NCBI GenBank assembly: GCA_965215945.1
Contig: CBDCFC010000046.1
Coordinates: 1-64,000 of the forward strand
DNA: 64,000 bases
DNA from: JAHEKD01 sp965215945
GTDB taxonomy: Bacteria > Pseudomonadota > Gammaproteobacteria > Arenicellales > JAHEKD01
Reading direction: 5' to 3'
Both the position numbers and the translations under genes were made by a program. The notes below the pieces were generated by a model. That model ran no database searches. It had not been told where the DNA came from and was given only the letters and a program-made list of their open reading frames with translations. Below, in pieces: positions 53,159 to 62,518 of the stretch. Each line of letters opens with the position of its first letter. The stretch's first letter is position 1.

Positions 53159-55727
53159 TGGCTAGAAATTTTCCTGAAAAAGCAAATGTTGTCATTATCG
53201 GATTAGGCGGTATTGTTGGTGCCTCTGTGGCCCATCATTTAGTGAAAAAAAGGTTGGGATAATATCGTCGGCATTGATAAGTCATCAATTCCTACTGATA
53301 TCGGTTCAACCTCGCATGCGTCTGATTTTTGCTACTTAACGGCATACGACAATATGACATGTTACACGACCAGATACAGCGTTGATTTTTTCGAGGCTAG
53401 GGGTCGTTATAGCAGAGTGGGCGGCTTGGAGAATTGCACGTCATGATGATGACGAGCGTATGGAAGAATTAAAGCGAAAAGTTAGTGCCGGCAGGGCGTT
53501 TGGAACCAACGTAAAAATGATCAGTGCCAAGGAGGCTAAAGAACTATTCCCATTACTGGAAGAAGACATGATCCAGGGTGCGATGTGGGACCCGGATGCG
53601 GGATTGGTGATTCCACGGTCGCAAACCGTTGCCGGGGAACTCGTAGATGAAGCAGAAGCTAGTGGCAAACTACAGGTATTCCCCAATACCACTGCAACTG
53701 ATCTGGATATCGAAGACGGACGCATTAGAGGTGTGGAAACTTCCCGTGGTTATATCAGCGCGGATAAAGTAGTAGTCTGTGCGGGTTTGTGGGGAAGATT
53801 AATTGCGCAAATGGCGGATGAAGATTTGCCTATTATGCCGGTTGATCATCCATTAACCTTTTTCGGTCCTTATTCAGAATTTGAAGGCACCGGCAAGCAC
53901 ATTGGCTATCCATTGTTACGGGATCAGGGTAATTCCGCTTATCTTCGTGATACGGGTGACCCAACTACACCGGAGGGAGGACAAATCGAATGGGGCTATT
54001 ATGAAGAAAAGAACCCGCGCTTGTGTCACCCCAAAGATTTATTAGAAAAAGGTGAGTCACACTGGTCTCCTTCACAGCGTGACTTGGAAATCGAGCAAAT
54101 TATGGAACCATTGGAACGGGCCATGGAATTGACCCCGATTTTGGGCGAACTGGGCTGGGACGAAAAGCAATCTTTTAATGGATTATTACAGGTTACCGCT
54201 GATGGTGGCCCGTCAATAGGTGAGTCTCCAGATGTGCGCGGGCTTTGGTACGCCGAGGCGGTGTGGGTCAAAGATGGGCCCGGTATCGCCAAGGTATTAG
54301 TCGACATGATGACCGATACACATACCGAAGTTGATCATCACGGCATCGATGTGGCTCGTTATTATCCGATCCAAAAAACGCCCACTTACATTCATGATCG
54401 CTGTTATGAAACCGCGTTTAAGATTTATAATCCTGCGGTTCACAATCGGGAACCTTACACTAAAGGCCGCAATTTACGCCGTAGTCCGTTTTGGGCTAGG
54501 GAACAGGAGTTAGGCGGTTATTTTATGGAGTTAGCGGGTTGGGAACGTGCCCATGGTTATGCTTCCAATGAGGATTTGTTAGAAAAGTATGACGACAAAG
54601 TGCCTGTTCGTGAAAATGAATGGGATAATCGCCACTTCTGGCGAGTGTCGAATGCTGAACATCTGGCTATGTCCGATAATGCCGGAATGATTAATCTCTC
54701 TCACTTTGCGGTTTACGATGTTAGCGGGCCTGATTCAGAGGCACTAATGGAGTATGCATGTGTTGCAAAGGTTGGCGGCACAACCGCAGTCGGCAAGGGC
54801 ATCTATACTCACTTTTTAGACCATAAAGGCGGGGTCAGAGCGGATTTGACCGTGCTTCGTTTGGACGTGGATAAGTACCGCGTCATTGACGGTGCTGATG
54901 CGGGTAATAGGGATTATATCTGGCTTAAACGAATGGCTGAGGATCATGATTGGAAAGTGTATATTGAAGATCGCAGTGATCATTTGGCTTGTTTAGGTCT
55001 TTGGGGCCCGAATGCACGCAAAATGCTGCAGGCCATTGCCGATCATCCAGACGAACTGGAATCTGAAAATTTCCCGTTCGCAACCACAAAAAACATTACT
55101 TTGCAGGGTATTCCAGTATTGGCTTTCCGGATTTCTTATGTCGGTGAACAGGGCTGGGAGTTACACGTGCCGTTTAGTTATGGATTATCTCTGTGGGACT
55201 TGGTCTACGCACAAGGTGCTACACCTGTTGGTGTAGAGACTTATGCTAATACCAGACGTATGGAAAAGAGCCTACGCTTACAGAACGCTGATCTGTTGAC
55301 CGAATACAATTTGATCGAGGCAGATCTGGCCAGGCCCAAGGTTAAAGAAGCGGACTTCCATGGCAAAGAAGCCTACCTGGAACAACGTGATCGTGAACAT
55401 CAGCCGGCTTATTTGTGCACACTGACAATGACTGACAACGTCGATTCGAAAGGTGTGGCGCGTTACCCGGTTGGCACCTGTCCGATTGTTGATCCTGATA
55501 CTAACGAAGTCTTGGTCGATGAATTAGGTCGTCGTTCCTATACAACCAGTATCGCGTTTGGTCCTTCGATAGGCAAAAACATTGCCTTAGGTTATCTACC
55601 TAAAGATTATGCTGTTGAAGGACGTGAGCTGGTGATCGAATATTTTAATGAGCCGTTTCCAGTAGTCGTCGCAGCGGTGGGTTGTAAAGCACTTTACGAC
55701 CCTGCTAATGAGTTGCCTAAGACATAG
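53159..55727 (+). pseudogene. Dimethylglycine/sarcosine dehydrogenase-like flavoprotein with GcvT domain, two frameshifts
   Basis: Restored length is about 855 residues. The N-terminal FAD domain begins at 53159 (NVVIIGLGGIVGASVAHHLV). An extra A in the run at about 53251-53257 breaks it, and another extra base at about 53428 brings it into the long open frame (781 codons from 53382). The middle includes KVVVCAGLWGRLIAQMADED and the FAD-closing GESPDVRGLWYAEAVWVKDG. The C-terminal half is a folate-binding GcvT/aminomethyltransferase domain with its usual barrel (about residue 480 on), as in DMGDH and SARDH. It would oxidise dimethylglycine or sarcosine, passing the methylene to tetrahydrofolate and electrons to EtfAB. 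Confidence 0.82.
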
Positions 55728-55776
55728 AACTTACCCGCATGCTGTAACAGGTTTTGACAGATTAGCATTTATTATA

Positions 55777-55833
55777 TGGAGACCCCGGAATAAATCCGGG
55801 GAATATTTCCCGTACTTGTTATGGGATCTCTGG
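55777..55833. repeat. Palindromic repeat element
   Basis: ACCCCGG...CCGGGG (about 55782-55802) followed by a degenerate CCCG...TGGG unit (about 55809-55825). It lies after the dehydrogenase gene and belongs to the same class as the 11471 and 32401 elements. Confidence 0.6.
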
Positions 55834-55882
55834 ATAGTTCTTCAATTTTTAATTAAGGTGATAACCTTACTTTAGTTACAGA

Positions 55883-56974
55883 TCAAATTGAAGATTCCTC
55901 GGAATGACTTTGTGGTTTCAACTCAATCACTGCAATTTCGTTATTGCTACCAAGCCGCATCACCGGTCCCCAGGTGCCAGTTCCCTGGGAAACGTACAAA
56001 TATGACGAATCAATTTTGAACAAACCTTTTAAGTATGGAAACTGTTTTTTGACAGCCAGATTGAAGGGGAATATTTGCCCTGCGTGTGTGTGTCCACTGA
56101 GCATTAAATCAATTTTGTTCTGTGCAACAAATTCGAATTTTTCAGGTTTGTGATAAAGCAAAACTGAAAATTGCTCGTTATCAATATTTATCCTAGGCAA
56201 AACAGACTCTAGTTGATCCGGGTCCGCAGAGTCGGCAATTCCGATAATTTGTAAATCATTGTGATGATGGTCTTTATTATCCAAGGTAATAACACCAGTG
56301 CGATCGATTACTTCGAAATGTTTGTTGGAGCTGATGTAGCGGTCATGATTCCCTTTGATAAAATATACCGGTGCATTGAATCCTTTTAGAATAGTTAGCT
56401 TTTCGGGTTTAACTTTGCGCATATCAATCAAGTCACCGGTGATAAAAATCAAATCAGGCTCCAGCTTGTTTGTTTTTTGAATGATTTTATGAACAAAATT
56501 TGAACTGCGCGAACCCAAATGGATATCGCTTAAGTGCGCAAGTTTGTAAGTTTGATTGAGCTTTTTGGATTGCAGGGAAAAATTCGAGATTTCGATTTTA
56601 GTGGCTTTGTAAACACTATAAATACACAAAAGAGTTCCGATGATTAAGAGTGTCGGGATGGTGCTTTCTTTGCTAGGGATTGTTAGTGTTACTCTTGAGA
56701 CTTCTATTAATGCCGTTGCCCACATAAACATTATACATACCCCTAGCCAGTTGACTGATATCAGTCCGAATAATGCACTAATGGGTGTTCTGTATCTCAT
56801 CCAGATAACAAATAAAATAATGGGTAAAAACCAAATCGTGATGATGCTGGGGTAGTTCAGCGGAGGAAGAGCGGCAGACCAAGAAAATAACCGCTGCCAG
56901 GGATAAACGAAGACCAGCCAGCTAACTAAGAGTAATACTAAAATGAAAAAAATGCGCTTAGCAGAGGCGGCCAT
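55883..56974 (-). CDS. Membrane-anchored metallophosphoesterase (YkuE-like)
   Basis: A 363-residue protein. The N-terminal 130 residues hold four hydrophobic spans. The C-terminal calcineurin-like domain has all metal ligands: LAHLSDIHLGSRSS, FITGDLID, KGNHDRY, LYHKPEKF and LSGHTHAGQIFPF. Such proteins resemble YkuE/YaeI; some cut phospholipids or UDP-diacylglucosamine, but the substrate is unknown here. VSQGTGTWGPVMRLG near the end is a family mark. It follows the epimerase gene by 8 bases on the same strand. Confidence 0.88.
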   Translation of the reverse strand: MAASAKRIFFILVLLLVSWLVFVYPWQRLFSWSAALPPLNYPSIITIWFLPIILFVIWMRYRTPISALFGLISVNWLGVCIMFMWATALIEVSRVTLTIPSKESTIPTLLIIGTLLCIYSVYKATKIEISNFSLQSKKLNQTYKLAHLSDIHLGSRSSNFVHKIIQKTNKLEPDLIFITGDLIDMRKVKPEKLTILKGFNAPVYFIKGNHDRYISSNKHFEVIDRTGVITLDNKDHHHNDLQIIGIADSADPDQLESVLPRINIDNEQFSVLLYHKPEKFEFVAQNKIDLMLSGHTHAGQIFPFNLAVKKQFPYLKGLFKIDSSYLYVSQGTGTWGPVMRLGSNNEIAVIELKPQSHSEESSI

Positions 56975-56982
56975 ACTTTGTT

Positions 56983-58005
56983 TTAAAGCCAGTCAAATAG
57001 CTGTCGGTGGTGTTTTACCCAATCGATTAACATAGTGACACCCTGTTCGACATTGATTGATGGTTGCCAATCGAGTTGTTGTTTCGCTTTGTCGAGCTCA
57101 CAAATAAAAACAGGCTGATCACCGGGGCGCCAATCGGCCCAACTAAGATCAGGATTAATACCGGTTTTTTGTTTAAGCATATTGAGTAACTGAAGTAACG
57201 ATAAAGTATTTTCGGGGCCCCCGCCAATATTAAAAGCTTGCCCGCTTATTTGGTCACTTTTTTCAATGCAAAGTTCATAGCAGTTAATTAAATCATTGAT
57301 ATGAAGAATATCTCGTACTTGTTTGCCATTGCCGTAAATAGTGATCGGCTTACCAAACTGATTGGCAATGGTAAACCAGGCCACCCAACCTTGATCTTCA
57401 ACGCCTAGCTGGCGTTGGCCGTAAATACAGGATTGTCTTAGGTTGACGGTTTTTAGATTATAAATTCGCGCATAGTCGATACAATATTGATCGGCTGCGC
57501 CTTTGGAGCAACCATAAGGAGAATGAAAGTCTAACTCTCTATTTTCATTAACCCCTAGAATATCTGCGTAAGCATAGTGTTGGTCTTGTTCAATAACCTT
57601 GCAGTCCTCCATTTTGCCGTAGACTTTATTAGTCGAAGCATTAATAAAAAAGCACTCAGGTTGATGTTGCCGAATCGCCTCGAGCAGATTAAATGTACCC
57701 AAAGCGTTGATTTCAAAATCCTCTCGGGGATTTATTACTGATGTTGTGACTGCTACTTGAGCAGCCAAATGTAGTAATACATCAGACTGTTCTTCGTTAA
57801 TAATTTCACTGATTTTTTCATGGTCACGAATGTCTGCTTTGATGAAATTTACTTTAGCCTGTTGATATAACCAGTCTAGGTTATCCTGTGCACCCGGGCG
57901 TGAAAGGTTATCGACTGCTATAACCTGCCAACCTTTGTTAGCAAAATGAACTGCAGCATTAACCCCAATAAATCCAGCACTGCCTGTGATTAATATTTTT
58001 TTCAT
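56983..58005 (-). CDS. NAD-dependent nucleotide-sugar epimerase (CDP-paratose 2-epimerase-like)
   Basis: A 340-residue extended short-chain dehydrogenase. NAD motif GSAGFIG at the N-terminus, catalytic YGCSK in FHSPYGCSKGAADQYCIDYA, and the segment RQSCIYGQRQLGVEDQGWVA, which is characteristic of CDP-tyvelose (paratose) 2-epimerases. The cosubstrate sugar cannot be fixed from sequence. With the glycosyltransferase 61 bases upstream it probably makes a surface glycan or glycolipid. Confidence 0.87.
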   Translation of the reverse strand: MKKILITGSAGFIGVNAAVHFANKGWQVIAVDNLSRPGAQDNLDWLYQQAKVNFIKADIRDHEKISEIINEEQSDVLLHLAAQVAVTTSVINPREDFEINALGTFNLLEAIRQHQPECFFINASTNKVYGKMEDCKVIEQDQHYAYADILGVNENRELDFHSPYGCSKGAADQYCIDYARIYNLKTVNLRQSCIYGQRQLGVEDQGWVAWFTIANQFGKPITIYGNGKQVRDILHINDLINCYELCIEKSDQISGQAFNIGGGPENTLSLLQLLNMLKQKTGINPDLSWADWRPGDQPVFICELDKAKQQLDWQPSINVEQGVTMLIDWVKHHRQLFDWL

Positions 58006-58066
58006 CAGTATTATTTAACTATTCTTCAGCGGGCGTATTCTAATCCACGGCAATGCTAAAAAATAG

Positions 58067-59176
58067 TCATTCTGAGGCTTGGTTGAGCACTTTTTGATAG
58101 ACCGCAAGTGTCTGTTGAGCGCATTTTTGCCAGGTGAATTGTTGGCTATGGGTGAGGCCAGTCTGTATCAACTCAGCCCTTTTTGACTCGTCATAGAGCA
58201 CCAATTCAACTGCTTTAGCTAAGCCGTCGACATCGTCCGGTGCTGCCGTTAGGGAGTTGGGTCCAACGGCTTCGGGTAGTGATGCAACATTAGATGTTAC
58301 AGCGGGTGTGCCACATGCCATCGCTTCTATAGGCGGCAGTCCGAAGCCTTCATACCAGGACGGGAATAACACACAATCAACGGCTTTATACAGTTTGACA
58401 ACATCTAGGTGAGGAATGTGAGCTAGCTCAATAATAGATTCTGGCTCATCAGTTAACTTTTTAGCGTTTTGCCAAATATCATTATTGCGCCCTAAATGAA
58501 TGAGACGAACACGATGATCTTGCCTGAGTAAGTTGTAAACCTTAACACTGGTTTCAAGGTTCTTATAAAATTCCTGACCGGTAATCAAAATCAGTTTTTT
58601 ATCTGTATTAGGTAAGTTCAGGTGTGAACGTGCATCGGTTTTTGTTAAAGACTTGAGCTGAGCCAATGCAGGCAATCCATAATAAACAACGGAAATTTTG
58701 TCGGCATCACAGTCACAATATTTAATCAAGTCCTGTCTAGTGTTTTCACTGATAGCGATAAGATGAGCAGCCCGTTTTAAATGCTTTAATGAATACTCAG
58801 CCAGCCTGGGGTTCTTTTCCGGTTTGACACCATTTATTAGACCGCGATGTTTTAAGAAAGGTATTAAATCATGAACGGTCACTACAGTACGATTGGCCGG
58901 TAAGTTTTTAATTAAGTGCGCATAACCATGCTCAGTAATATGATAAAGATCGGCCTTAAAGCGCTTGACCTGAGCCGGATATTCCAGATAACGGGCAAAA
59001 CGCATCTGCCAGCGTCCGGCCGTTTCATTTTTAGAAAAGCAGGTTGCGGGACGGTAATAACGAATATTGAATTCAGTATTGCAGTCAGAAAATGCATTGA
59101 CGAGATTATCAGCATAAACTTCCATGCTGGTGCGCTTATCTTCAATAAAGTTTTTTAATAACAATACGTTAGACAT
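58067..59176 (-). CDS. Glycosyltransferase, GT4-type
   Basis: A 369-residue GT-B glycosyltransferase. The nucleotide-sugar site lies in the C-terminal half: LFPSWYEGFGLPPIEAMACG with the E-x7-E motif, after LIHLGRNNDIW. The N-terminal acceptor domain contains RTVVTVHDLIPF and HLIAISENTRQDLI. No membrane span. It is the first gene of a short run with the epimerase and the metallophosphoesterase. Acceptor and donor are not known. Confidence 0.88.
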   Translation of the reverse strand: MSNVLLLKNFIEDKRTSMEVYADNLVNAFSDCNTEFNIRYYRPATCFSKNETAGRWQMRFARYLEYPAQVKRFKADLYHITEHGYAHLIKNLPANRTVVTVHDLIPFLKHRGLINGVKPEKNPRLAEYSLKHLKRAAHLIAISENTRQDLIKYCDCDADKISVVYYGLPALAQLKSLTKTDARSHLNLPNTDKKLILITGQEFYKNLETSVKVYNLLRQDHRVRLIHLGRNNDIWQNAKKLTDEPESIIELAHIPHLDVVKLYKAVDCVLFPSWYEGFGLPPIEAMACGTPAVTSNVASLPEAVGPNSLTAAPDDVDGLAKAVELVLYDESKRAELIQTGLTHSQQFTWQKCAQQTLAVYQKVLNQASE

Positions 59177-59195
59177 GATAGTTAAAGCTATGCCG

Positions 59196-59699
59196 TTATA
59201 TTTGTTTTATTAATATATCTTCGGTAAAGTAAAATTCTTCGCAATTTTTATCGTCTGCACCGCGATCAATAACGACAAAATCACAAGTTTGTTTAAGCGT
59301 CAGGAGATAATGATGCCAGGTGTTGGCCGCATAATTGATACCTTGTTTGCCGTTGGTTACGAAAAGCTGCAAGTTATTGACGCTTGGTTGATCAGAATTT
59401 TTAGCGACTAGGACGAGAAAAGGGATATTATTTAAAGGAAAAAACAATTGACTGGAAAGCGGGTGGCGCTCAATGACCTTAACCTCGAAAGGCAAGACTA
59501 GAGGTTGGCTTCTGAAGATATTAAACAACGGCTTCCCGTTATTGTTGTTTAAATCCAGTTGTGCCAGATCATGAAAGCGTTGTGTCTGGCCGTAGTTAAT
59601 GTCTTTAATATCATTGTGTCTTTCAAGCTCAATAACCTGCCCAAATTCTTCGAAGTTATCTTGGGTGAGAGGCGCAGCACGTAAAATATGATCAGTCAT
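59196..59699 (-). CDS. allA: Ureidoglycolate lyase
   Basis: A 167-residue AllA-type ureidoglycolate lyase, which splits ureidoglycolate to glyoxylate and urea. LTQDNFEEFGQVIELE at the start, the Arg/His-rich centre (VKVIERHPLSSQLFFPL) and NYAANTWHHYLLTLKQTCDF near the end are family marks. The frame extends upstream to 59843, but MTDHILRAAPLTQDNF is the natural beginning and overlaps the stop of the preceding allantoicase gene by 8 bases. Last gene of the minus-strand allantoin operon. Confidence 0.91.
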   Translation of the reverse strand: MTDHILRAAPLTQDNFEEFGQVIELERHNDIKDINYGQTQRFHDLAQLDLNNNNGKPLFNIFRSQPLVLPFEVKVIERHPLSSQLFFPLNNIPFLVLVAKNSDQPSVNNLQLFVTNGKQGINYAANTWHHYLLTLKQTCDFVVIDRGADDKNCEEFYFTEDILIKQI

Positions 59700-60174
59700 T
59701 GGTCGGGATTCCAAAAACACGCAAGCGACTGACGCCGCCATCCGGAAAAATATCAAGTCTAAGATGCGTGATTGCATCCGTGTGAATAATTTTATTCTGT
59801 CCAAGCTTAAGCAAGCTATCAGCTTGTAAATTTGTATCCGCAATTATAGTAGGCCAATACAGGCATTGAGCAGCAATACTTTGATCTGTCCAGTCATTCA
59901 TGAATTCACCACTAAGGCTGAATGACTTTGGGTAGTTGCCTTTGTAGAAAGCAGTGTCTATCTCGACAGCGTGGATTTGTCCGGGCTTGGCCAATTCGAA
60001 AATAACCCAATCGAATCCAGGCGAGCGTCTGCGCCTGGTTTCCCAGCCATCGGCCATGCTTCGGGCAATCTTTGGGGAGTTCAAATTATGCATACTGCCA
60101 TAATGCTCATCGCTGCAACAAATGGCGCGACCCCCTAAGTTTGCTGCGAGAAGATCAATTAGATTGTTATTCAT
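59692..60174 (-). CDS. Allantoicase, second half only
   Basis: A 160-residue protein corresponding to the C-terminal of the two homologous domains of allantoicase: NLGGRAICCSDEHYGSMHNL, then ADGWETRRRRSPGFDWVIFE, GQIHAVEIDTAFYKGNYP and DIFPDGGVSRLRVFG. Normal allantoicases have about 330 residues with both domains in one chain. The first domain is at the end of the upstream gene. Its ATG at 60174 overlaps the upstream stop (ATGAATAA), favouring coupled translation and assembly of the two halves. A start at 60186 is also possible. A one-base indel that split a single gene cannot be excluded. Confidence 0.85.
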   Translation of the reverse strand: MNNNLIDLLAANLGGRAICCSDEHYGSMHNLNSPKIARSMADGWETRRRRSPGFDWVIFELAKPGQIHAVEIDTAFYKGNYPKSFSLSGEFMNDWTDQSIAAQCLYWPTIIADTNLQADSLLKLGQNKIIHTDAITHLRLDIFPDGGVSRLRVFGIPTND

Positions 60175-61159
60175 CCGGCATGCCATTTACTCTTAGCCGG
60201 GCAACACCACCATCCGGATAAATGTTCAATTTTATGTGAGAATAGATGTTGTTATCTTCTATTTGAAATTCATGTTTATGATTACCTTGCAGGTTAGATA
60301 CGGGCAAAATTTGTGTCCAGTTATCTTGTTCATCGCTTGGATTACATTCGCCCAGGCAGGCATCAATAGAAGCACAGGGTGCATAGTTGCCGGTAAAAAA
60401 AGCAGTATCAATTTCGATTGAACTGATTTGACCTGGCCGGGCTAGTTTGATGATACAAAAATCATGCCCGGTTTCACGTTTTCGCCTGGATTCCCAGCCG
60501 TCCATCCATTTTCCATGGTCATCATATTTGTCTTCAATAAAAACAGCCTCGTGATCCTGGATCAAGCGCTCCTTGGCCGCGAAAAAATCGTCAGTCGCAT
60601 ATAACACTTGAGCGCCGGCTTGTGCCGATGCAAGGTTGATATAATGATTTTTTCTAAACCAATCCTGCAAACGAAACGTTGCAATTTTGTTGATTTCATC
60701 TATAGCTGCTGTAAATTCCTGCGCATAAGGATTATCAAGTCTAGTTGTGAATTCGTCGAGAATGGTTTGCCGCGTTAACCCCTTTACAGCTTTGATAAAA
60801 GGGAACTTGAATTTATCTTTGTACTGCTGATTGAGATGAGTAAATTTTTCAAATTCTTCCGAAGAACATCGATCCAGACCGGCGCTTTGTTGTTCGTCGG
60901 CTGAATGCTTTGTCAGCATGTTATCAACAGCAAGTTTGCCGGCTAAATCGGGATGAGCCTTAATCACAGCTAGCTGCTTTTTCTTGTCTTGCTGAAGAAA
61001 TAGCGCATTAAAACGTTTCGTTAGGGTTTTAGGGTTATCATCTTCTAACGATAAATTCTGTGAGAAAAGTTTTTCAGCCATCCATTCTGAGTGCTCATAA
61101 ATTCCCCCGAACTCTCTAACAAATTCAGTCTGCGACATTTTGCTGGGTAATTTAGCCAT
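60167..61159 (-). CDS. OHCU decarboxylase fused to the first half of allantoicase
   Basis: A 330-residue fusion. Residues about 8-165 are an OHCU decarboxylase (UraD): FVREFGGIYEHSEWMAEKLF, AHPDLAGKLA (68-77), then DEQQSAGLDRCSSEEFEKFT and KFKFPFIKAVKGLTR; it makes S-allantoin from 2-oxo-4-hydroxy-4-carboxy-5-ureidoimidazoline. Residues about 173-330 are the N-terminal allantoicase domain: INLASAQAGAQVLYATDDFF, then KWMDGWESRRKRETGHDFCI (217-236) and NIYPDGGVARLRVNG. The start at 61159 lies next to the puuE stop; a longer frame to 61243 is ignored. The other allantoicase half follows in an overlapping gene. Confidence 0.88.
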   Translation of the reverse strand: MAKLPSKMSQTEFVREFGGIYEHSEWMAEKLFSQNLSLEDDNPKTLTKRFNALFLQQDKKKQLAVIKAHPDLAGKLAVDNMLTKHSADEQQSAGLDRCSSEEFEKFTHLNQQYKDKFKFPFIKAVKGLTRQTILDEFTTRLDNPYAQEFTAAIDEINKIATFRLQDWFRKNHYINLASAQAGAQVLYATDDFFAAKERLIQDHEAVFIEDKYDDHGKWMDGWESRRKRETGHDFCIIKLARPGQISSIEIDTAFFTGNYAPCASIDACLGECNPSDEQDNWTQILPVSNLQGNHKHEFQIEDNNIYSHIKLNIYPDGGVARLRVNGMPDE

Positions 61160-61160
61160 A

Positions 61161-62072
61161 TCAACTGATCGGGTGGTGCTGATGCCAATGTTGGGCGATT
61201 TCGATTCGCTTACAGAACCAGATATCGTCAAATTGCCGAACATATTCGATGAATTGTTTTAATGCTTTGAATCGACCTGGCCGGCCGATAAGGCGGCAAT
61301 GCAGGCCGACCGACATCATCCTGGGGATGGTTGCGCTTTCAGCATACAGCGTGTCGAAAGCGTCCTTTAAATAAGTATAAAATTGTTCGCCGCTATTAAA
61401 TCCCTGTGCACTGGTGAAACGCATGTCATTATTGTCCAAGGTATAAGGAATAACTAAATGTGGTTTATTAAAGTTTTTATCCCAAAACGGTAAATCATCG
61501 CTGTAATCGTCCGCGTCGTATAAAAAACCGCCTTCCTCGGCAACAAGTTTGCGCGTGTTAGGGCTGGTTCGTCCGGTATACCAGCCTCGCGGTCTTTTTC
61601 CGGTAACACTTTCTATTGCTTTAATCGCTTTGTAAAGATGATCGCGTTCAATATTTTCAGGTACATATTGGTAATCAATCCAACGGTAGCCATGTGAACA
61701 AATTTCATGACCTAAATCGACCATTTTCTCGATAACTTGGGGATGCTGTTCAACCGCCATGCCAACCGCAAAAACTGTCAAAGGGATTTCGTAATCCTTA
61801 AATAATTGCAATATTCGCCACACGCCAACTCGTGAACCATATTCATAAATCGATTCCATACTCATGTGACGAACATTCTGACGTTTGTCGGCGCCAATTA
61901 TTTCTGACAAAAAGGCTTCTGACTCTGAATCGCCGTGCAGAATGCTTAACTCACTTCCTTCCTCATAATTAAGTACAAATTGCAACGCTAAGCGATTGTT
62001 CTCAGGCCAGTTTGCCTGCGGTGGTTTATCGCCGTAACCGATTAAATCTCTTGGATAAGCTGACTCTTCCAT
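61161..62072 (-). CDS. puuE: Allantoinase of the polysaccharide-deacetylase type
   Basis: A 303-residue PuuE-type allantoinase, hydrolysing allantoin to allantoate. YPRDLIGYGDKPPQANWPEN is the family start; LNYEEGSELSILHGDSESEA and MSMESIYEYGSRVGVWRILQ follow; GHEICSHGYRWIDYQYV and TGRTSPNTRKLVAEEGGFLY are typical. It differs from metal-dependent AllB. It is the first gene of the minus-strand allantoin operon and is divergent from uraH. Confidence 0.93.
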   Translation of the reverse strand: MEESAYPRDLIGYGDKPPQANWPENNRLALQFVLNYEEGSELSILHGDSESEAFLSEIIGADKRQNVRHMSMESIYEYGSRVGVWRILQLFKDYEIPLTVFAVGMAVEQHPQVIEKMVDLGHEICSHGYRWIDYQYVPENIERDHLYKAIKAIESVTGKRPRGWYTGRTSPNTRKLVAEEGGFLYDADDYSDDLPFWDKNFNKPHLVIPYTLDNNDMRFTSAQGFNSGEQFYTYLKDAFDTLYAESATIPRMMSVGLHCRLIGRPGRFKALKQFIEYVRQFDDIWFCKRIEIAQHWHQHHPIS

Positions 62073-62164
62073 GGGGGCATTTTACTTAAATCTTATAGCT
62101 GTGGACAGAAAACCTTAGAAGCGTTAATCTAACTGCGAAAAATGATCTCAACAAAGGAAAAACA
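62073..62164. promoter_or_regulatory. Divergent promoter region of the purine-degradation cluster
   Basis: A 92-base gap between puuE (minus) and uraH (plus). AAAGGA (62155-62160) is the uraH ribosome site. Promoters for both operons must lie here, so a shared regulator is likely. No clear operator was identified. Confidence 0.4.
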
Positions 62165-62518
62165 ATGGGCCGCTTAACTACTCATGTGCTGGATACGGCA
62201 CATGGTGTGCCGGCAAAAAATATTAGAATAGAGTTATTCAAAGTTTACGGCCAACAAAAAGAATTAATCACTACCGTCATGACTAATGACGATGGACGCT
62301 GTGAAAAAGCACTATTAGAAGACGAACAATTTAATCAGGGTGAATATGAATTAGTATTTTCGGCAGGTGATTATTTTCGCGCACGAGGAGAAGATTTAGA
62401 TGATCCGGCTTTTCTAGATCAGATCGTAATTCGGTTTAATATTGCCGATGCCGATCAACATTACCATGTGCCGCTGTTAGTTTCTCCCTATGGCTATTCG
62501 ACTTATCGAGGTAGTTAA
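62165..62518 (+). CDS. uraH: 5-hydroxyisourate hydrolase (transthyretin-like)
   Basis: A 117-residue HIU hydrolase. LTTHVLDTAHGVPAKNIRIE at the start (with the catalytic His), the Arg in a central strand, and the C-terminal hallmark Tyr-Arg-Gly-Ser at 114-117, which closes the active site. It converts 5-hydroxyisourate to OHCU, the substrate of the UraD domain encoded across the divergent promoter. Its stop overlaps the xdhA start (TAATG). Confidence 0.95.
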   Translation: MGRLTTHVLDTAHGVPAKNIRIELFKVYGQQKELITTVMTNDDGRCEKALLEDEQFNQGEYELVFSAGDYFRARGEDLDDPAFLDQIVIRFNIADADQHYHVPLLVSPYGYSTYRGS

